Notes: a model not told the origin generated them from the sequence alone. Counted from the stretch's first letter, positions 1 through 11,370 are shown. The stretch is 64,000 bases of DNA from Adiantum capillus-veneris (GCA_014529385.2 CM043969.1:75560676-75624675); one strand, 5' to 3'. A program made the numbers and translations.

Positions 1-1840
1 ACTCTTAAGAACTACACAATTTTTTTAACGCTTACACTACCATGCATGGAAGGGTATCACTCTTGCATAAACACTCAAAGGACGTTTCTTGATTATTTGT
101 CTCAAGATTGCAAGTTGGTGCATTCCAAAGTTTTTTGTTTACCATGCATAAACCACACCAAAGCAAAACTCATTGTGGAAAGCACATGCATTGTTCATCT
201 CAAGTTTGTATACTTTCAAGTTTATCTTGCAAATTTGAAGGGGGGAGTAAGGGGATAGCTTCACGAAAGTGATGCCCGTGTTTCTTGAACATAAAAGTCC
301 CATCGCTTCCATGGAGATGCCCATAGATGACAAGTGATGCAAAGAAAACATATGGGATTCGTTTATGACGACATTAACTTGAAACTTAGTCGAGACAAAA
401 CCTTAAACTTCCAAGAGACCCGTTGTTTTCTTAAGGTCTTGTTTGAGTAGACATTAAAAGGAAATAGGAGTTAAGGGATTATAACTCAAGGAACTTGCTC
501 TAGATTTCAACTAGGATTTACCGAGAAGATTTGACGTGGATAACATAGGAGGTTTAAGTGTGAACTTTATCTTACATGTTCGGAAAAGGTTAGTGCATGT
601 GTTTACTTGTGGGATGCAATGGAGGATGGTTCTTTTTGGCTAGGACTTAAAACCATTTTGGTCTATGTTTTAACAAAGAAGGTTTAAGTGTGAACTCTGT
701 CTTACTATTTGGAAAAGTCAGCGCATGAGTTTACATGTAGGATGCAATGGAGGATGTTCCTTTTCGGCTAGGACTAATAACCGTTGGTCTATGTTTTGGG
801 CTTGAGTTCATTCATTGCTCTTGAAATGGGACTGAATGGGAGTGAGTTCCGACCGGGTGATAGGCCTGATGTCGATGAGAAAAGGAGGAAGGAAAATGGA
901 TAAATAAAGGGATCAGGATAAGGGAGGAGGACGTGGTTTAATTAAGGAACTGTTATAATTGTTTGATAAAAAGGAACCTTGAAAAGGCTAGGAACCTAAA
1001 TGGGCTATTTCGCAATTGTCCTCATCAATCGGACCTTTTCTTTACTTCTCAAATTATTGATTTAAAAAGAATTTAGAATAGATTAATTTTTGTAAGTCTT
1101 TCCTACACAAGATAAAGAAAAATAAGAGTTGAAAATCGTGTCAAGGGGTGCTGTCTCCACACATGGTGGAGGAGACATGATACTCAAGTCCTGGGACAAG
1201 GATAGGGATAGGCTTAGAGGAGTAAATGTGATTGCTTGAAAGATAACTAGAGAATTTACTAATACTAAAGAAAAAAGGAAGTAAAATATTCTATAAAGGA
1301 AAAAGGTGGGAACGACCTGAGAAATTCACACTTGCAAGTGTATACAACAATTTTCATGCTGCATTAAAAGGCTTGAAATATATTCTTGGTTCAACATTAT
1401 TGGAATATTGTTTTCTAGTATCATAGTACTACCTTGGGAAGATGCATTTACCAAACGGTTCGGTGGATGGGTGAATTCTGGAGGGTTGATTTTTTGGCCA
1501 AAAAGTTGAACTCAATTTTATGTTTTCTATTTAGTTAAGTTAAAAACGGGATAAGGGATTCCGATCCATGAAGCGAGAATCAAACTTGGGAACGAGGGCT
1601 TTGGGTAGCTATCAAATATACTCATCTTAGGGGAACGCTCTGACGACTGTGTTCGGCCATAACAAAAAAAAAAAGCTTCAGTGACCTTGAGCCAAGGGTG
1701 AACAGAACAACCACCAGTTAACCCTGGAAGGTTGAGTTCACATTTAGTCTAATGACTTTGACTAGAAATTTCAAAGCATTAAGGAAATATATTTTGGGGT
1801 ACAGGGTTTTGTAAGATAAAAGTAAAAGTTACACCCCCTT
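1..1840. other. non-coding DNA, no gene seen
   Basis: No convincing coding region on either strand; the open frames are short and match no recognised domain. At 235-256 there is a purine run (ttgaaggggggagtaagggg) that looks like a polypurine tract near the 3' end of a plant LTR retrotransposon, so the left edge may be the tail of an element lying outside the window. A tandem duplication occupies 551-797. The rest is unassigned. Confidence 0.5.
551..797. repeat. tandem duplication, two units of about 130 bp
   Basis: The words ggtttaagtgtgaact, gatgcaatggaggatg and ggtctatgtttt recur with a period of 130 bp (units starting at 551 and 681). The units differ by scattered substitutions and small indels, so the duplication is old. 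No coding potential seen. Confidence 0.75.
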
Positions 1841-1944
1841 GAGTTGGCATCGAAGAGCGGGAGGAGTCGTGTCTTGGTGTTGATGTCAAGTGGGAGGGAT
1901 GTCAAGAATTGTACTGTATCCATTTGGAGATGGTGCAACCGATA

Positions 1945-2105
1945 TCCCTTGCATGGCCCTCACATGGCTCCACTCTTTCACAACTTATACAAAACCATTT
2001 CCAAGGGCACCTCTCCTACAACCCACTCAAGGTGATAGTGAGAATCCACTGTATAGAAGACAAGGCTCATAGATGATATAAACTCACAAATTCCAAAACA
2101 TTGTT

Positions 2106-2107
<2 letters not shown>
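1945..2107. repeat. dispersed repeat R1, partial copy 1
   Basis: Shares cacatggctccactctttc, acttatacaaaacca and gtgatagtgagaatccac with 3331-3974 and 4091-4725. It ends directly in a (GA)n tract, as other copies end in (CT)n/(CA)n tracts. The family is unclassified; no terminal repeats or coding region recognised. Confidence 0.7.

Positions 2108-2165
<58 letters not shown>
2108..2165. repeat. (GA)n microsatellite
   Basis: Uninterrupted GA dinucleotide run of about 28 repeats at the end of R1 copy 1. Open frames across it are low-complexity artefacts. Confidence 0.95.
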
Positions 2166-2167
<2 letters not shown>

Positions 2168-3330
2168 ATGTATGCTTCATGCAAGGCCCAAAAAACCACT
2201 CCCTTTCTTCTTGTTGTCCCTCTCCTTTGAGCTCTGATACCAGTGAAAGGTCTTGAGCATAGACAAGTCCTCATAACCACCCATCCGTACTATACATAGG
2301 CCCTTGGTCCTATCTATCTATATACCCTCGTACTGTATGTGTGTCCTGTCTCTACCCTTGGTCTAACAGTCTACTTGCTAATTTAGGACCCGCTAAATTA
2401 GAAGAGACTCTGGTAAATCTAAACTTAAAGACTTCTTTCCTTCTTTTGCTATACATCACCATAGTCCTTGGGAGGCTCTATGACATTGGTCCCAAAACTC
2501 GTTAAATTTTGGCTTGCTAAATTTAGACTATGGTGATAAGTTTAGATCTCACACTAAGGTTTCCCAAACTTCATACTTGGAGTCTATTGAGTGCATTTGG
2601 GTACTTAAAATTTACACGTTAAGTTTCTATGTTTAGACTCCTATAATTACTTTAATTAACCCCCTTGGTCCCATACCTTCGATCAAGGATGCTCGGGATA
2701 GTTTTATCCTGCCTTGATCTTTACCTTTGACTTGAGATAATTAATTAGCAATTATTCTTCCGTGATCTTTACCTTTGATCTCTACCTTCAACTTGAGATA
2801 ATTAAAAATATTTATTTTTGTTCTTTTATAGGCTTCTTTCCTTTGGTCCCAAGCCTTTGATTGAACTAAGTGTATAAGCACTTTGATCAATTGACGTGTT
2901 ATTGTACACCTGCTCTCCACTAAGGGTGAATCTTTTTCCCTTGATCTCTTTGATCTACCTCCAAAACATAGGCTTTGAGTAGATCAATAATAGTTGAATT
3001 TGCTATTTCACTTTGGGATGAATTCATGATCAATTACTTTGAGTTTAACTTTGCAATAGTTGTCAAGCTCCAATTCATTCTAGAGGGATGACTGGTACAG
3101 GACACCTACACAAGCAAAGCAAGTGGAGATTAGAGTGTGGCATAATGATAAATCCACAACCATTATGGTTCACATGAGATGTGGTTAATTGGGTTTAGGG
3201 ATATTGAATGCTTGAATGGTTTTTATCAAGAAGTCACCAAAATTTGCATCAAAAATGTGGGAGAAAAAGAACTATTTGTATCTTCTTTTTTCTCGTCATA
3301 GAAATGGTGCATGAGGATTTTGAGCAAATA
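2166..3330. other. non-coding DNA, nothing recognised
   Basis: AT-rich sequence with no convincing open frame on either strand, no terminal repeats and no structured RNA that I can see. Short degenerate words such as 'tttgatctttacctttga' repeat locally (about 2700-2800) without forming a clear array. Confidence 0.5.
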
Positions 3331-3974
3331 TGTGGCCACATGGTTTGATCAAATTTGATGCCACATGGCCCCACTCTTTCACAACTTATACAAAACTATT
3401 ACCAAGTGCACCTCTCCCACAACCATTCAAGGTGATAGTGAGAGTCCACTCTTTAGAAGACAAGGCTGATAGGATGATGTTAACTTGTTTGGTGAGAGAA
3501 TTGCAAATAAATCACACTATCAAAAATAACAACGTCAAACCTTGTTTGGTGAGAGCATTGCAAGTAAAGCACATGATCAAAAATGTCAAAAGCAAGCATT
3601 GTGTTTTCAGCAACATGTCTTTTTTTTATGAGAGCATTGAGAACAATGCACATTATCAAAGTTGTAAAAATCAAACATTGCATTTTCATCAAAGGCTACA
3701 ATGATTAATACATAAGTCAAAGGTTGAGGGATAATGAAAAGCTATAGAGTATAGGACATGGTTCTAAAATTGGTTTAGATTGATAGATTTCTTTATATAT
3801 AGCGTTTTACCCTACCTGTGCCAAAGGCTTCAATGTTTGGTTATGTTTATGATGGTTTGAAATGGTAATCCACTAAATCCTTGTCGGCATCTTTGATGCT
3901 AAGTTTAAACTTGGAAAAACCAGTGTTAATCGTTGATCTTTTTACACTCTCTCTCTCTCACACACACACACACA
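3331..3974. repeat. dispersed repeat R1, copy 2
   Basis: About 640 bp starting gtggccacatgg. It includes a local tandem motif (ttggtgagagcattgcaa, three degenerate copies around 3487-3660), a conserved tail (gttctaaaattggtttaga, ggttatgtttatgatgg) and ends in (CT)n(CA)n at about 3946-3974. It is repeated almost in tandem at 4091. The open frames in it arise from the degenerate 'gagagcattg' repeats and are not credible genes. Confidence 0.75.
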
Positions 3975-4090
3975 TTCGTGCATGCCTTAGATGGATATAT
4001 ACTACTACAATGATAAAAGGTAGGCTATCTTAAATGATTTAACATTTCCTATACTTTTTGGAACTTACTGCCCGTCAGGATTTTGATCAA

Positions 4091-4725
4091 AGTGGCCACA
4101 TTGTTTTGATCAAAGTTGAAGCCACATGGCTCCATTCTTTCACAGCTTATACAAAACCATTACCAAGTGCATCTCTCCCACAACACTCAACGTAATAGTG
4201 AGAATCCACTCTATACATGCAAGGCTCATAGGATGATGTAAACTCACAAATGTCAAAATCTTGTTTGGTGAGAGCATTGCAAATAAAGCACATTATCAAA
4301 AAAGCATTTTTTGGTGAGGGCATTGCAACTAAAGCACAATATAAAAATTGCCAAAGTCAAGCATTGTGTTTTCATCAACATGTCTTCTTTGGTGAGAGCA
4401 TTGAAAACAATGTACGTTATCAAAGTTGCAAAAATCAAACATTGTATTTTCATCAAGGGATACAATGGTTTAACATACATAAGCCATAGGTTGGGAGATA
4501 AAGAAAGCTATAGACCATAGGCCATGGTTCTAAAATTGGTTTAGACACATTTCTTTATATATAGCTTTTTGCCCTACTTGTGGCAAAGGCTTTTTGGTTT
4601 TGGTTATGTTTATGATGGTCTGAAATGAATACTCTTTAAATCCTTGTCGATATCTTCTGATGCTAGATTTGAACTTGGAAAACCCAATGTTACACTCATT
4701 CCTTCAACATCTCTCTCTCTCTCTT
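4091..4725. repeat. dispersed repeat R1, copy 3
   Basis: Matches R1 copy 2 along its length, from agtggccacatt through the catcaagggatacaatgg region to a terminal CT-rich tract at 4708-4726. The spacing from copy 2 is about 760 bp. A related partial copy lies at 19268-19700. Unknown origin; possibly an ancient element or satellite-like family. Confidence 0.75.
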
Positions 4726-4734
4726 TTTCTCGGA

Positions 4735-5082
4735 AGTGTGTGGGTGAGTGCTAATAAAAAGAAGAAAATGGTATAACTTTTCTATCACCCAAGTGTGGTA
4801 GATTGGTTATGATATTTCCCTCTTGAATAACGGGTCTTGAGTTCAACTCTCCTCGTTGGATAGATCTTTAAGGTCTCTTGGGATAGTTTCCTACGATGTT
4901 AAAACTCTCTTCTTCTCGGGTGTGTGCTAATATAAAGAGGAAAACGGCATAACTTTTCTATCACCTAGGTGTGGTAGATTGGTTATGCCATTTCCCTCTT
5001 GAAGAACATGTGTTGAGTTCAACTCTCCTCGTCGGATAGATTTTTAAGGTCTCTTGGGATAGTTTCCTACGACGTTAAAACT
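4735..5082. repeat. tandem duplication, two units of about 180 bp
   Basis: The segment with gtgctaataaaaagaag, ttttctatcacc, gtggtagattggttatg and gatagtttcctacga occurs at about 4737-4918 and again at about 4919-5082. The divergence is modest. Non-coding. Confidence 0.8.
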
Positions 5083-5098
5083 GTCTTCTTCTTCTTCT

Positions 5099-5165
<67 letters not shown>
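5083..5165. repeat. compound (TTC)n(TC)n(AC)n microsatellite
   Basis: Runs of TTC, then TC, then AC follow one another without interruption and are followed by tgtgcgcgcac. The purine/pyrimidine asymmetry changes to alternating purine-pyrimidine, a common product of replication slippage. Confidence 0.95.
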
Positions 5166-5169
<4 letters not shown>

Positions 5170-5430
5170 GCGCGCACTTATATAGATATATATTTAAACA
5201 CTTCCATTATTGTTTTCTATTACTCATTTATTGAAGTTATAAAAGGTAGGTCATCTTAAACGATTTAACAGTTCCTAAACACACACACACACACACATAC
5301 ACACACATGTATGTGTGCACTTTGATGGATATATATTTAAACACTTTCATTGTTTCCTATTGTTCATTTATTAAGTTATAAAAGGTAGGTCATCTTAAAT
5401 GATTTAAAATTTTATATACTTGATGGAACT
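5166..5430. repeat. tandem units of about 130-140 bp with CA tracts
   Basis: The motif gatatatatttaaacactt followed by ttataaaaggtaggtcat and an AC tract occurs at about 5185 and 5327. The same motif recurs near 4003, 19757 and 19908, so it belongs to the R1-linked flank found twice in the window. Confidence 0.7.
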
Positions 5431-5981
5431 TGTTGCCATGAGTAGCACCGCCATTGCTAGTGGCAAAAGTCCCACTTGTTCTTACTAATATTCTCTTGAT
5501 CAATGTGAAAGGTAATTATAGCAATTACAAAGTAATAATAAATCAGCAATAGGTAGCACGCCACACCACTTCGTGAGCCATATACCCAACCTTAATCTTT
5601 TACTAGTCTCCTATATGTTTTCAATTTTGTCTAAATTTAATAGGATTTATTTTTAAAATTTTTAGCAATAACTTTTGTTTGAAGCAAAATTTGGTCATTT
5701 AAAGGTTTTCCACAGTGTAGGTCATTTGGTCATTTAAAGGTTTTCCACAATTTAGGAGTTCATTTTGATTATTCTCCTTCAATTTCAAATTTTGACCTGG
5801 GGAACCACTTTTGAGGGTGCTTGGATTTTAGAAAAGTTTTGTATGTAGAACAGGTAGTTCTAAGAACAAGAAAAAATATTGATTCATTGATTATTTTGAG
5901 ATTCCATTGTTTTGATGCTAGTTTTAGTCCATAGGTTAAGGAAAAAGTGAGAAACTGTTGCTTTACACAACTTGCAGGTTG
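5431..5981. other. non-coding flank, repeated at 19986-20391
   Basis: No gene seen. The segment from about 5430 to 5845 (cttgttgccat, gcaccgccattgct, tttgtttgaagcaaaatttgg, ggaaccacttttgaggg) is repeated at about 19990-20391. The second copy stops exactly where the LTR of element B begins, so the copy here shows what B inserted into. Confidence 0.65.
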
Positions 5982-6690
5982 ATTTTCGGAGAATCTGAGG
6001 AGGATGTGAATTTTTCACGTCACAATACTATTGAGGAGTGTGACAAGGTGAACAACTTCATGTGACATCAGGCCGAACATATTTGGATTCGTTTGGGAGA
6101 TACGGGTTGTTGAAAATGGCCAAAATTGTACGACTTTAGAAAAACAAGTTTTTTCATTTTTCCAAATTCGCATGTTTGGGATATTTTTAATGTCGTTTTT
6201 GTGGTCTTGTGCATGATGCCTCTTTTCATCCTTTCTTTGCCCTGCTTTACTAAAGATAGGAGTCAGCTACAAAAATAGCCACTTTTCAGCTACCTTTTTA
6301 GGGACATGATCTCTATTATTAGCAGAGGTTGTGCGATGATTGTTCTTGTGATTAGGAGTCGGCTACAAAAATAGCCGACTCCTAATCACATTTTCGGAGA
6401 ATTTGAGGAGGATGTGAATTTTTCACGTGACAATACTATTGAGGAGTGTGACAAAGGTGAACAACTTCATGTGATATCAGGCCGAATGTATTTGGATTCA
6501 TTTGGGGGATATAGGTTGTTGAAAATGGCCAAAATTGTATGACTTAAAAAAAACAAGTTTATTAATTTTTCCAAATTCGCACGTTTGGGATATTTTTTAT
6601 GTCGTTTTTGTGGTCTTGTGCATGATGCCTCTTTTCATCCTATTTTTGCCCTGCTTTACTAAAGATAGGAGTCAGCTACAAAAATTGCCA
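5982..6690. repeat. tandem duplication with 408-bp period
   Basis: The block starting attttcggagaat and running through gtgaatttttcacgt, caggccgaa, ttgttgaaaatggcc and gtcttgtgcatgatgcc occurs at 5982 and again at 6390. The two copies are joined by a short spacer that ends in a perfect hairpin (6347-6390). Non-coding. Confidence 0.8.
6347..6390. other. perfect hairpin, 19-bp arms, 6-nt loop
   Basis: The arm TGTGATTAGGAGTCGGCTA (6347-6365) is followed by the loop caaaaa and by the exact reverse complement (6372-6390). It sits at the junction of two 408-bp tandem units. It lacks a following T-run typical of a transcription terminator; its role is unknown. Confidence 0.85.
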
Positions 6691-6988
6691 CCTATTTAGA
6701 GAGAAAATCTCTATCATCAGCAGAGGGTGTGCAATTGTGATTTCGATTGGGAGTGTGATTGTGATTGTGATTGTGAGTGTGTGAGGGATTGCGATTGAGA
6801 GTGAGATGTGATTTATTTTGTGGTTTAGTTATCATATGAGCTATGCTCCTTCTATAATTATCATATGTCAATACAAATTCTCTATTTGTCCACTTGATTC
6901 TGCGTACTCTATCAATTTTTTGTTTATCAATCTATTTTGCTCTCCCACTGTGTCGCATCATAAGCAATAAAACGATGATACTCAAAGG

Positions 6989-6990
<2 letters not shown>

Positions 6991-7079
<89 letters not shown>

Positions 7080-7086
7080 ACACACA
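6991..7086. repeat. compound (CT)n(C)42(CA)n microsatellite
   Basis: About 17 CT repeats, then about 42 consecutive C, then about 10 CA repeats. It replaces the missing left part of the 5' LTR of element A, whose recognisable sequence begins right after it. The long C run may be inflated or shortened by sequencing error. Confidence 0.9.
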
Positions 7087-7939
7087 GAGGCTTGAAGGGG
7101 TCCAATGAGCTTCCATGTTGAGCTAGAAGAGGGGGTCGAACAAAGCAAGTGGGGGGTATATTCTCCCACACACACTCTCATTGTGTGAAGTGCAAAGTGC
7201 AAGAGCCCCATCTCCTTCTCCAAGATAGTAGAGAAGTTGAGAGCCTACACCAACACTCTTGGCTACGAAATGCAAATCCAACCAAGAGCCATGCTTCTAT
7301 GCTTAAGCTTGCCATGTTCTCCATCTTCATTACTATGCTATTATATATGCTAGCAAGAAGTGTGATGATAAGTGAGGAATTACTTCTTTCTCCTATGAAT
7401 GTTTCTTCTTTCTCTTCCCTACCCTCATTCCTCGCTAGCTCTCTCCACCTTTGAAGGAATTACTTCTTTCTCCTATGAATGTTTCTTCTTCCTCTTCCCT
7501 ACCCCCATTCCTCGCTAGCTCTCTCCACCTTTGAAGGTGTTTGAGGCCTTGGGACCAAGGCTTGGAATAGTTAATGATTTTTACAAAGTCTATTTATGCT
7601 CCTGATGCATGAAGCTTTCCATCTTCATTGAATCACATAGGTCACAAGGAACACAAAGATTGTATTGTACCAAATCTCTCTTGATGGGAGAATCTATAGC
7701 ACAAAAGCATATTGGAGGGGGGACAGGCTCCAATAAATTTGGTCCTCAATTGTTGTCAAGTTCTCTAAACTCTCCCTCTTGCAAAAGTGTTGTTCATGCC
7801 AAGTTAATTAAGTATTATGATTATGTTACTACCATCAATTGAGTTCGCCCTCTATGTTCTCAAAGTAGTCTCACAAGAATGATTTCTCTAATTCTCTTAA
7901 TTTCGCTATTCTCAAAGTTCATAGGCCTTTTCCATTACA
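7087..7939 (+). repeat. 5' LTR of element A (left part missing)
   Basis: Matches the 3' LTR pieces at 12270-12862 and 18745-18962 (ggggtccaatgagcttcc, gttgagctagaagaggg, caccaacactcttggcta, ttaattaagtatt). It ends ttccattaca just before the primer-binding site. The left 700 or more bases expected from the 3' LTR are absent and replaced by the CT/C/CA microsatellite. Confidence 0.8.
7377..7536 (+). repeat. 80-bp tandem duplication inside the LTR
   Basis: Two near-identical 80-bp units (7377-7456 and 7457-7536), each starting gaattacttctttctcc and ending ctccacctttgaag. The corresponding part of the 3' LTR (about 12586-12665) has a single unit, so the duplication happened in this copy only. 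Confidence 0.9.
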
Positions 7940-7940
7940 T

Positions 7941-7953
7941 TGGTATCAGAGCA
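7941..7953 (+). other. primer-binding site (initiator tRNA-Met), element A
   Basis: tggtatcagagca, one base after the end of the 5' LTR, is complementary to the 3' end of plant initiator tRNA-Met, the usual minus-strand DNA primer for this class of element. Confidence 0.85.
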
Positions 7954-8353
7954 TTTGGTTTCTGTTTTCTTGCTTAAGAAGAGAGGTCCTTAAGTAGCCT
8001 ATTACTGATTGATTTTGTTAATTATATTAGGGTAAGTGGGACTGGGATCTTTTCTTGATTTTGTTGAGCCCACTATGTGGGATATGGTGCACACCTCGGG
8101 AGCTTTGGTCTTAATAATGGAGTCTTTTTAGACTTGCCTATAGCTTTACCATTATTGAGCCATGAGAAGTTTGAAAGGAGATATGCCTTGATAATTTTGC
8201 AATACTAGACCCACTCCACTACTCTCTATAATTAAGCAATTCGAGCCGTGGGTGTAGATGCTTAAGTGCTGATTTTCAAAGGCTAAGAGGAGTAGCAACT
8301 AAGGTTTTGAATTCCCAAAGAATACACTAAGTAAACACACAAATTCTGCTAAC

Positions 8354-9741
8354 ATGGCTGACAATAACCAAGAGAGTAGAATGAACATTGATAACTTTGA
8401 TTTTGCACATGAAGGTGCTAATAATGATGTCCCCATGTTTGTCAATTATCTTGTTACTGGCAACCCTGCTTTGCAAGCCGAAGTTACTCAACGACTTCGT
8501 GCTTATGGGATTTCCCTTCCTCTCCAAGAGAAGAGAGAGTTTAGAAGGCCTCTTGATGAGACCCCCAAAAGAAGACTCTCTCCCATACGAGAGGAGGAAT
8601 CCAAAGAACAAGAAAGTAATGAATCCCTAAGATGTGGCTCCACAAAGACGACGGTCTAGACGATCGCCAATTCCTTCCAAGAGGAAATTGTCAATCCACA
8701 CTTCCTTCTCCTTGTCACTCTGAAAGGGAAGAGAGGAAACAAAGGAAGAAAAGGGCAAGAAAGAGGTCACCCTCTTCTCCTTCTTCTTCACCTTCCTCCT
8801 CGTCTGACGAAGCTATGACTATTCTCCTAGAGAATAGAAGAGGGGAGGACATCGCAAATCTTACCCTGCATGGCAAAGGTCACAAAAGCTAAAGAAGTTC
8901 AAAGAGAAAGGAAAGAGTATCTCTTTTCTCACCTATGACGGCACCTTTGGTGCTACCTACAAAGTATTGGCCTTCATCCACCAATTTGATGTGGCATTTG
9001 GAGACAAGGGCTTCACGGAGTCCTCCAAGCTACGCCATGTAGCTATGCACTTCCAAAAATTGACTCTTCAATGGCGAAGCCCCAAAGACATGGAAAACTC
9101 TATGAGTTTTCATCATGAAGCAATTCCTTGCAAGCGATGCAAAGGACAAAGTGCTTACCGAATGGTGCTGCTTGAAGCTTCTCTCCCATGACATCCACAA
9201 ATATGTAGACAAGTTTTGGGATTTACATCTCAAGACTACTGTCTTTCCAAAGATAAACTTTATCAAGCAAAAGAAACAATTCTGTGTGAAATTACCTGAA
9301 GAGATGGACGAGTACGTCAACTCCGAATGGCCTAGTTCTATCACCAAAGTAGTTCACCACACCATGGTTGCTTCGCGCATCAATTTCCAACAAGGGGCTA
9401 GATGGAATGTCAAGCCCATGGAAAACAATGACAAGAGTGATGCAAAGGGGAAAACCAACGCCCAAAATTCTTCCCAAGGCAATTCCAACAATAAAAACAA
9501 TAACAACAATCGGTCCAAGGAGAAGAGAGTCTACAAACGTAAAAATAAACTCTCTCCTGAAGAGCTTGAAGCTTTTTGCAAGGAACACAAATGTTTAAGC
9601 GTGGGGAGCAAGGACATGGCTATTGTTCTTGGCCCAAGAGAAATGCTCGCAATGAGACTCCTAGAGCTTCCACCATCGAAGCTCCAAAAGAGGATGCTCA
9701 TTGCAAAGGATCACCTCTCTCCTATGCTTGGGAAAAGGTAA
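8354..9741 (+). pseudogene. gag of element A, frameshifted
   Basis: Capsid precursor of the retrotransposon. The N-terminus (MADNNQESRMNIDNFDF) and a charged Ser/Arg/Pro-rich stretch match the B copy at 27689. The capsid-like part lies at about 8930-9390 (LTYDGTFGA, FGDKGF, HVAMHFQKL) and a basic Asn/Lys-rich linker at 9420-9540. A zinc-knuckle-like segment (9576-9640, Cys-x6-Gly-x2-Gly-His) appears in another frame. At least four frame changes break it. The start was chosen by the shared ATG and by alignment to B. Confidence 0.8.
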
Positions 9742-9986
9742 GGGAGCATGATGCATTCATCTTGTTTGACCCTGGCTCTACTCACAAATTCATATCAATG
9801 GAGTTGGCCACCAAGTTGGGCATTCAAGCTTTCGAGATGGGAGATATTGTAGCGGCCGACACCGCTTTCAAGGGACAACAAGCCTTTGTTACTCCCTTGA
9901 TTGGGAAGTTGAGGCTTCATGTCCAAAGCTATGTCAACAAGAAGACTTTTTCATGTCTCCTCTCCAACATGAGGATGCTTTACTAG
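9726..9986 (+). pseudogene. aspartic protease domain of element A
   Basis: Retropepsin-like segment: FDPGSTHKFIS corresponds to the usual D-S/T-G active site followed by T-H-x-F-I, here with Pro for Ser. It is followed by LATKLGI and a glycine-rich flap-like region. The motif ILGAPWF, typical of the C-terminal protease region in this lineage, appears in the next frame at about 9985-10005 (LLGAPWF). The protease normally cuts the polyprotein; the frameshift to the RT frame inactivates it. Confidence 0.75.
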
Positions 9987-11370
9987 GGGCACCATGGTTC
10001 AACTGCATGGCTACCAACATGAGGTTCCCTGAAAGGAGAATCTACTTCACCTACAGGGAAAAGAACATGTATATAGATGCTAGTGAGTCTGGCCGTACTA
10101 TACCACTTGTAAATCCTCCTGCTTTTGATAAATCCAAGAAGAGCTCAGTTTTTGCGTACATGGTTTTTGTCAAAGAGTCCCTAAAAGTTCCTAATGTTTT
10201 ATCAAATGTAAATGGTAGGAATCAAGAAGAGTTAGACTTGTCTAATTTTATAAAAGGATTCCAAGATGTGTTCATAGATGTGTTCCCTATGGACTTACCT
10301 CCAAAACGAGGGGATGATGACCATCAAGAGCTCCTACCACAAAGCTCACCGCCTAACAAGCCTCCTTATCGAGTTTCTCAATCTCAACAAGAGGAGATCA
10401 TGAGGCAAGTACAAGAATTGGTAGACAAAGGGATGGTGAGGCCTAGCTCCTCTCCCTTTTGTTCTCTAGTCCTTTTAGTGCAAAAGAATAGATTTCTTGT
10501 GCCTCGGGTAGAAGATATGTTTGATAAGCTACAAGGCTCTACCTAGTTCAATAGGATTGACCTTAAAAGTGGCTATCATCAAATAAGGATAGTGGATGAA
10601 GATATCCTAAAGACGCGTTTCGTACAACATTTGGTCTTTATGAATATCTAGTCATTCCTTTCGGATTGACTAATGTACCAGCCACGTTCAATAATCTAAT
10701 GGAGAAAATCTTTAGACCCTACTGTAAATTCACTATTGATCATATCGTCATCTACTCCAAGTCCTTGGAGGAACACAAGAAACATCTCCAAGTGATTTTT
10801 ATGGAGAAAATCTTTAGACCCTACTGTAAATTCACTATTGATGATATCGTCATCTACTCCAAGTCCTTGGAGGAACACAAGCAACATCTCCAAGTGATTT
10901 TTCAAGCATTGAGGGAGAACAAGCATTTTCTCAATCAAAAGAAAAGCAAATTTTTCCTTCAAGAGATTCAATACTTAGGCCATATTATCTCTCAAGGTGG
11001 TATCCGAATGGATCCATCACAATTAGAGGTAATAAAAGCATGGCCTAAGCCAAGGAATCTATATGAGCTAAGAAGCTTTGTTGTTATGTGTGCATACTAC
11101 AGACGCTTCATAGCAAATTTCTCTCAAATAGCAAGACCATTATAGGACTCAACTAAGAAGAACGTTAAGTATTCATGGACTGCTAAGGAGAAAAATGTTT
11201 TTGACAAGCTCAAAGAGAAGTTTACCTCCCAACCAATCCTTATGCTTTCGGATCTCTCAAAGCCATTTGAGGTCCAATGTGATGCTTGTGGTGATTGCCT
11301 TGGAGTAGTCTTGCTTCAAGAAGGACATGCCATAGCATATGAGATTCGAAGGCTCAATACGGATGAACAT
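9953..11370 (+). pseudogene. reverse transcriptase/RNase H of element A, decayed
   Basis: The RT N-terminus is clear (DVFPMDLPPKRG, NKPPYRVS, GMVRPSSSPFCS). Compared with B (40990-41090) about 65 bp after 'LVQKN' is missing, which removes the VDYRALN motif. After a stop the frame continues with 'SGYHQ' (about 10570). A 102-bp in-frame tandem duplication (10699-10800, 10801-10902) doubles the active-site strand: the first copy reads FTIDH, the second FTIDD. RNase H starts at about 11190 (FEVQCDACGDCLG) and stops at about 11370, where the rest of pol including integrase is deleted. Confidence 0.85.

Noticed and set aside
1978-2280. 100-codon minus-strand frame with a Leu-Ser repeat
   Set aside because: It is a translation of the (GA)n microsatellite.
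6894-7223. Pro-rich / Gly-rich open frames on both strands
   Set aside because: They arise from the CT/C42/CA tract and would change with its length.
7941-7953. tRNA-Met gene
   Set aside because: The tggtatcagagca words here and at 22173 and 50350 are primer-binding sites next to LTRs. No cloverleaf or tRNA body is present.
8354-11370. Intact autonomous gypsy pol in element A
   Set aside because: Frame changes, a lost RT motif, a duplicated active site and deletion of integrase.
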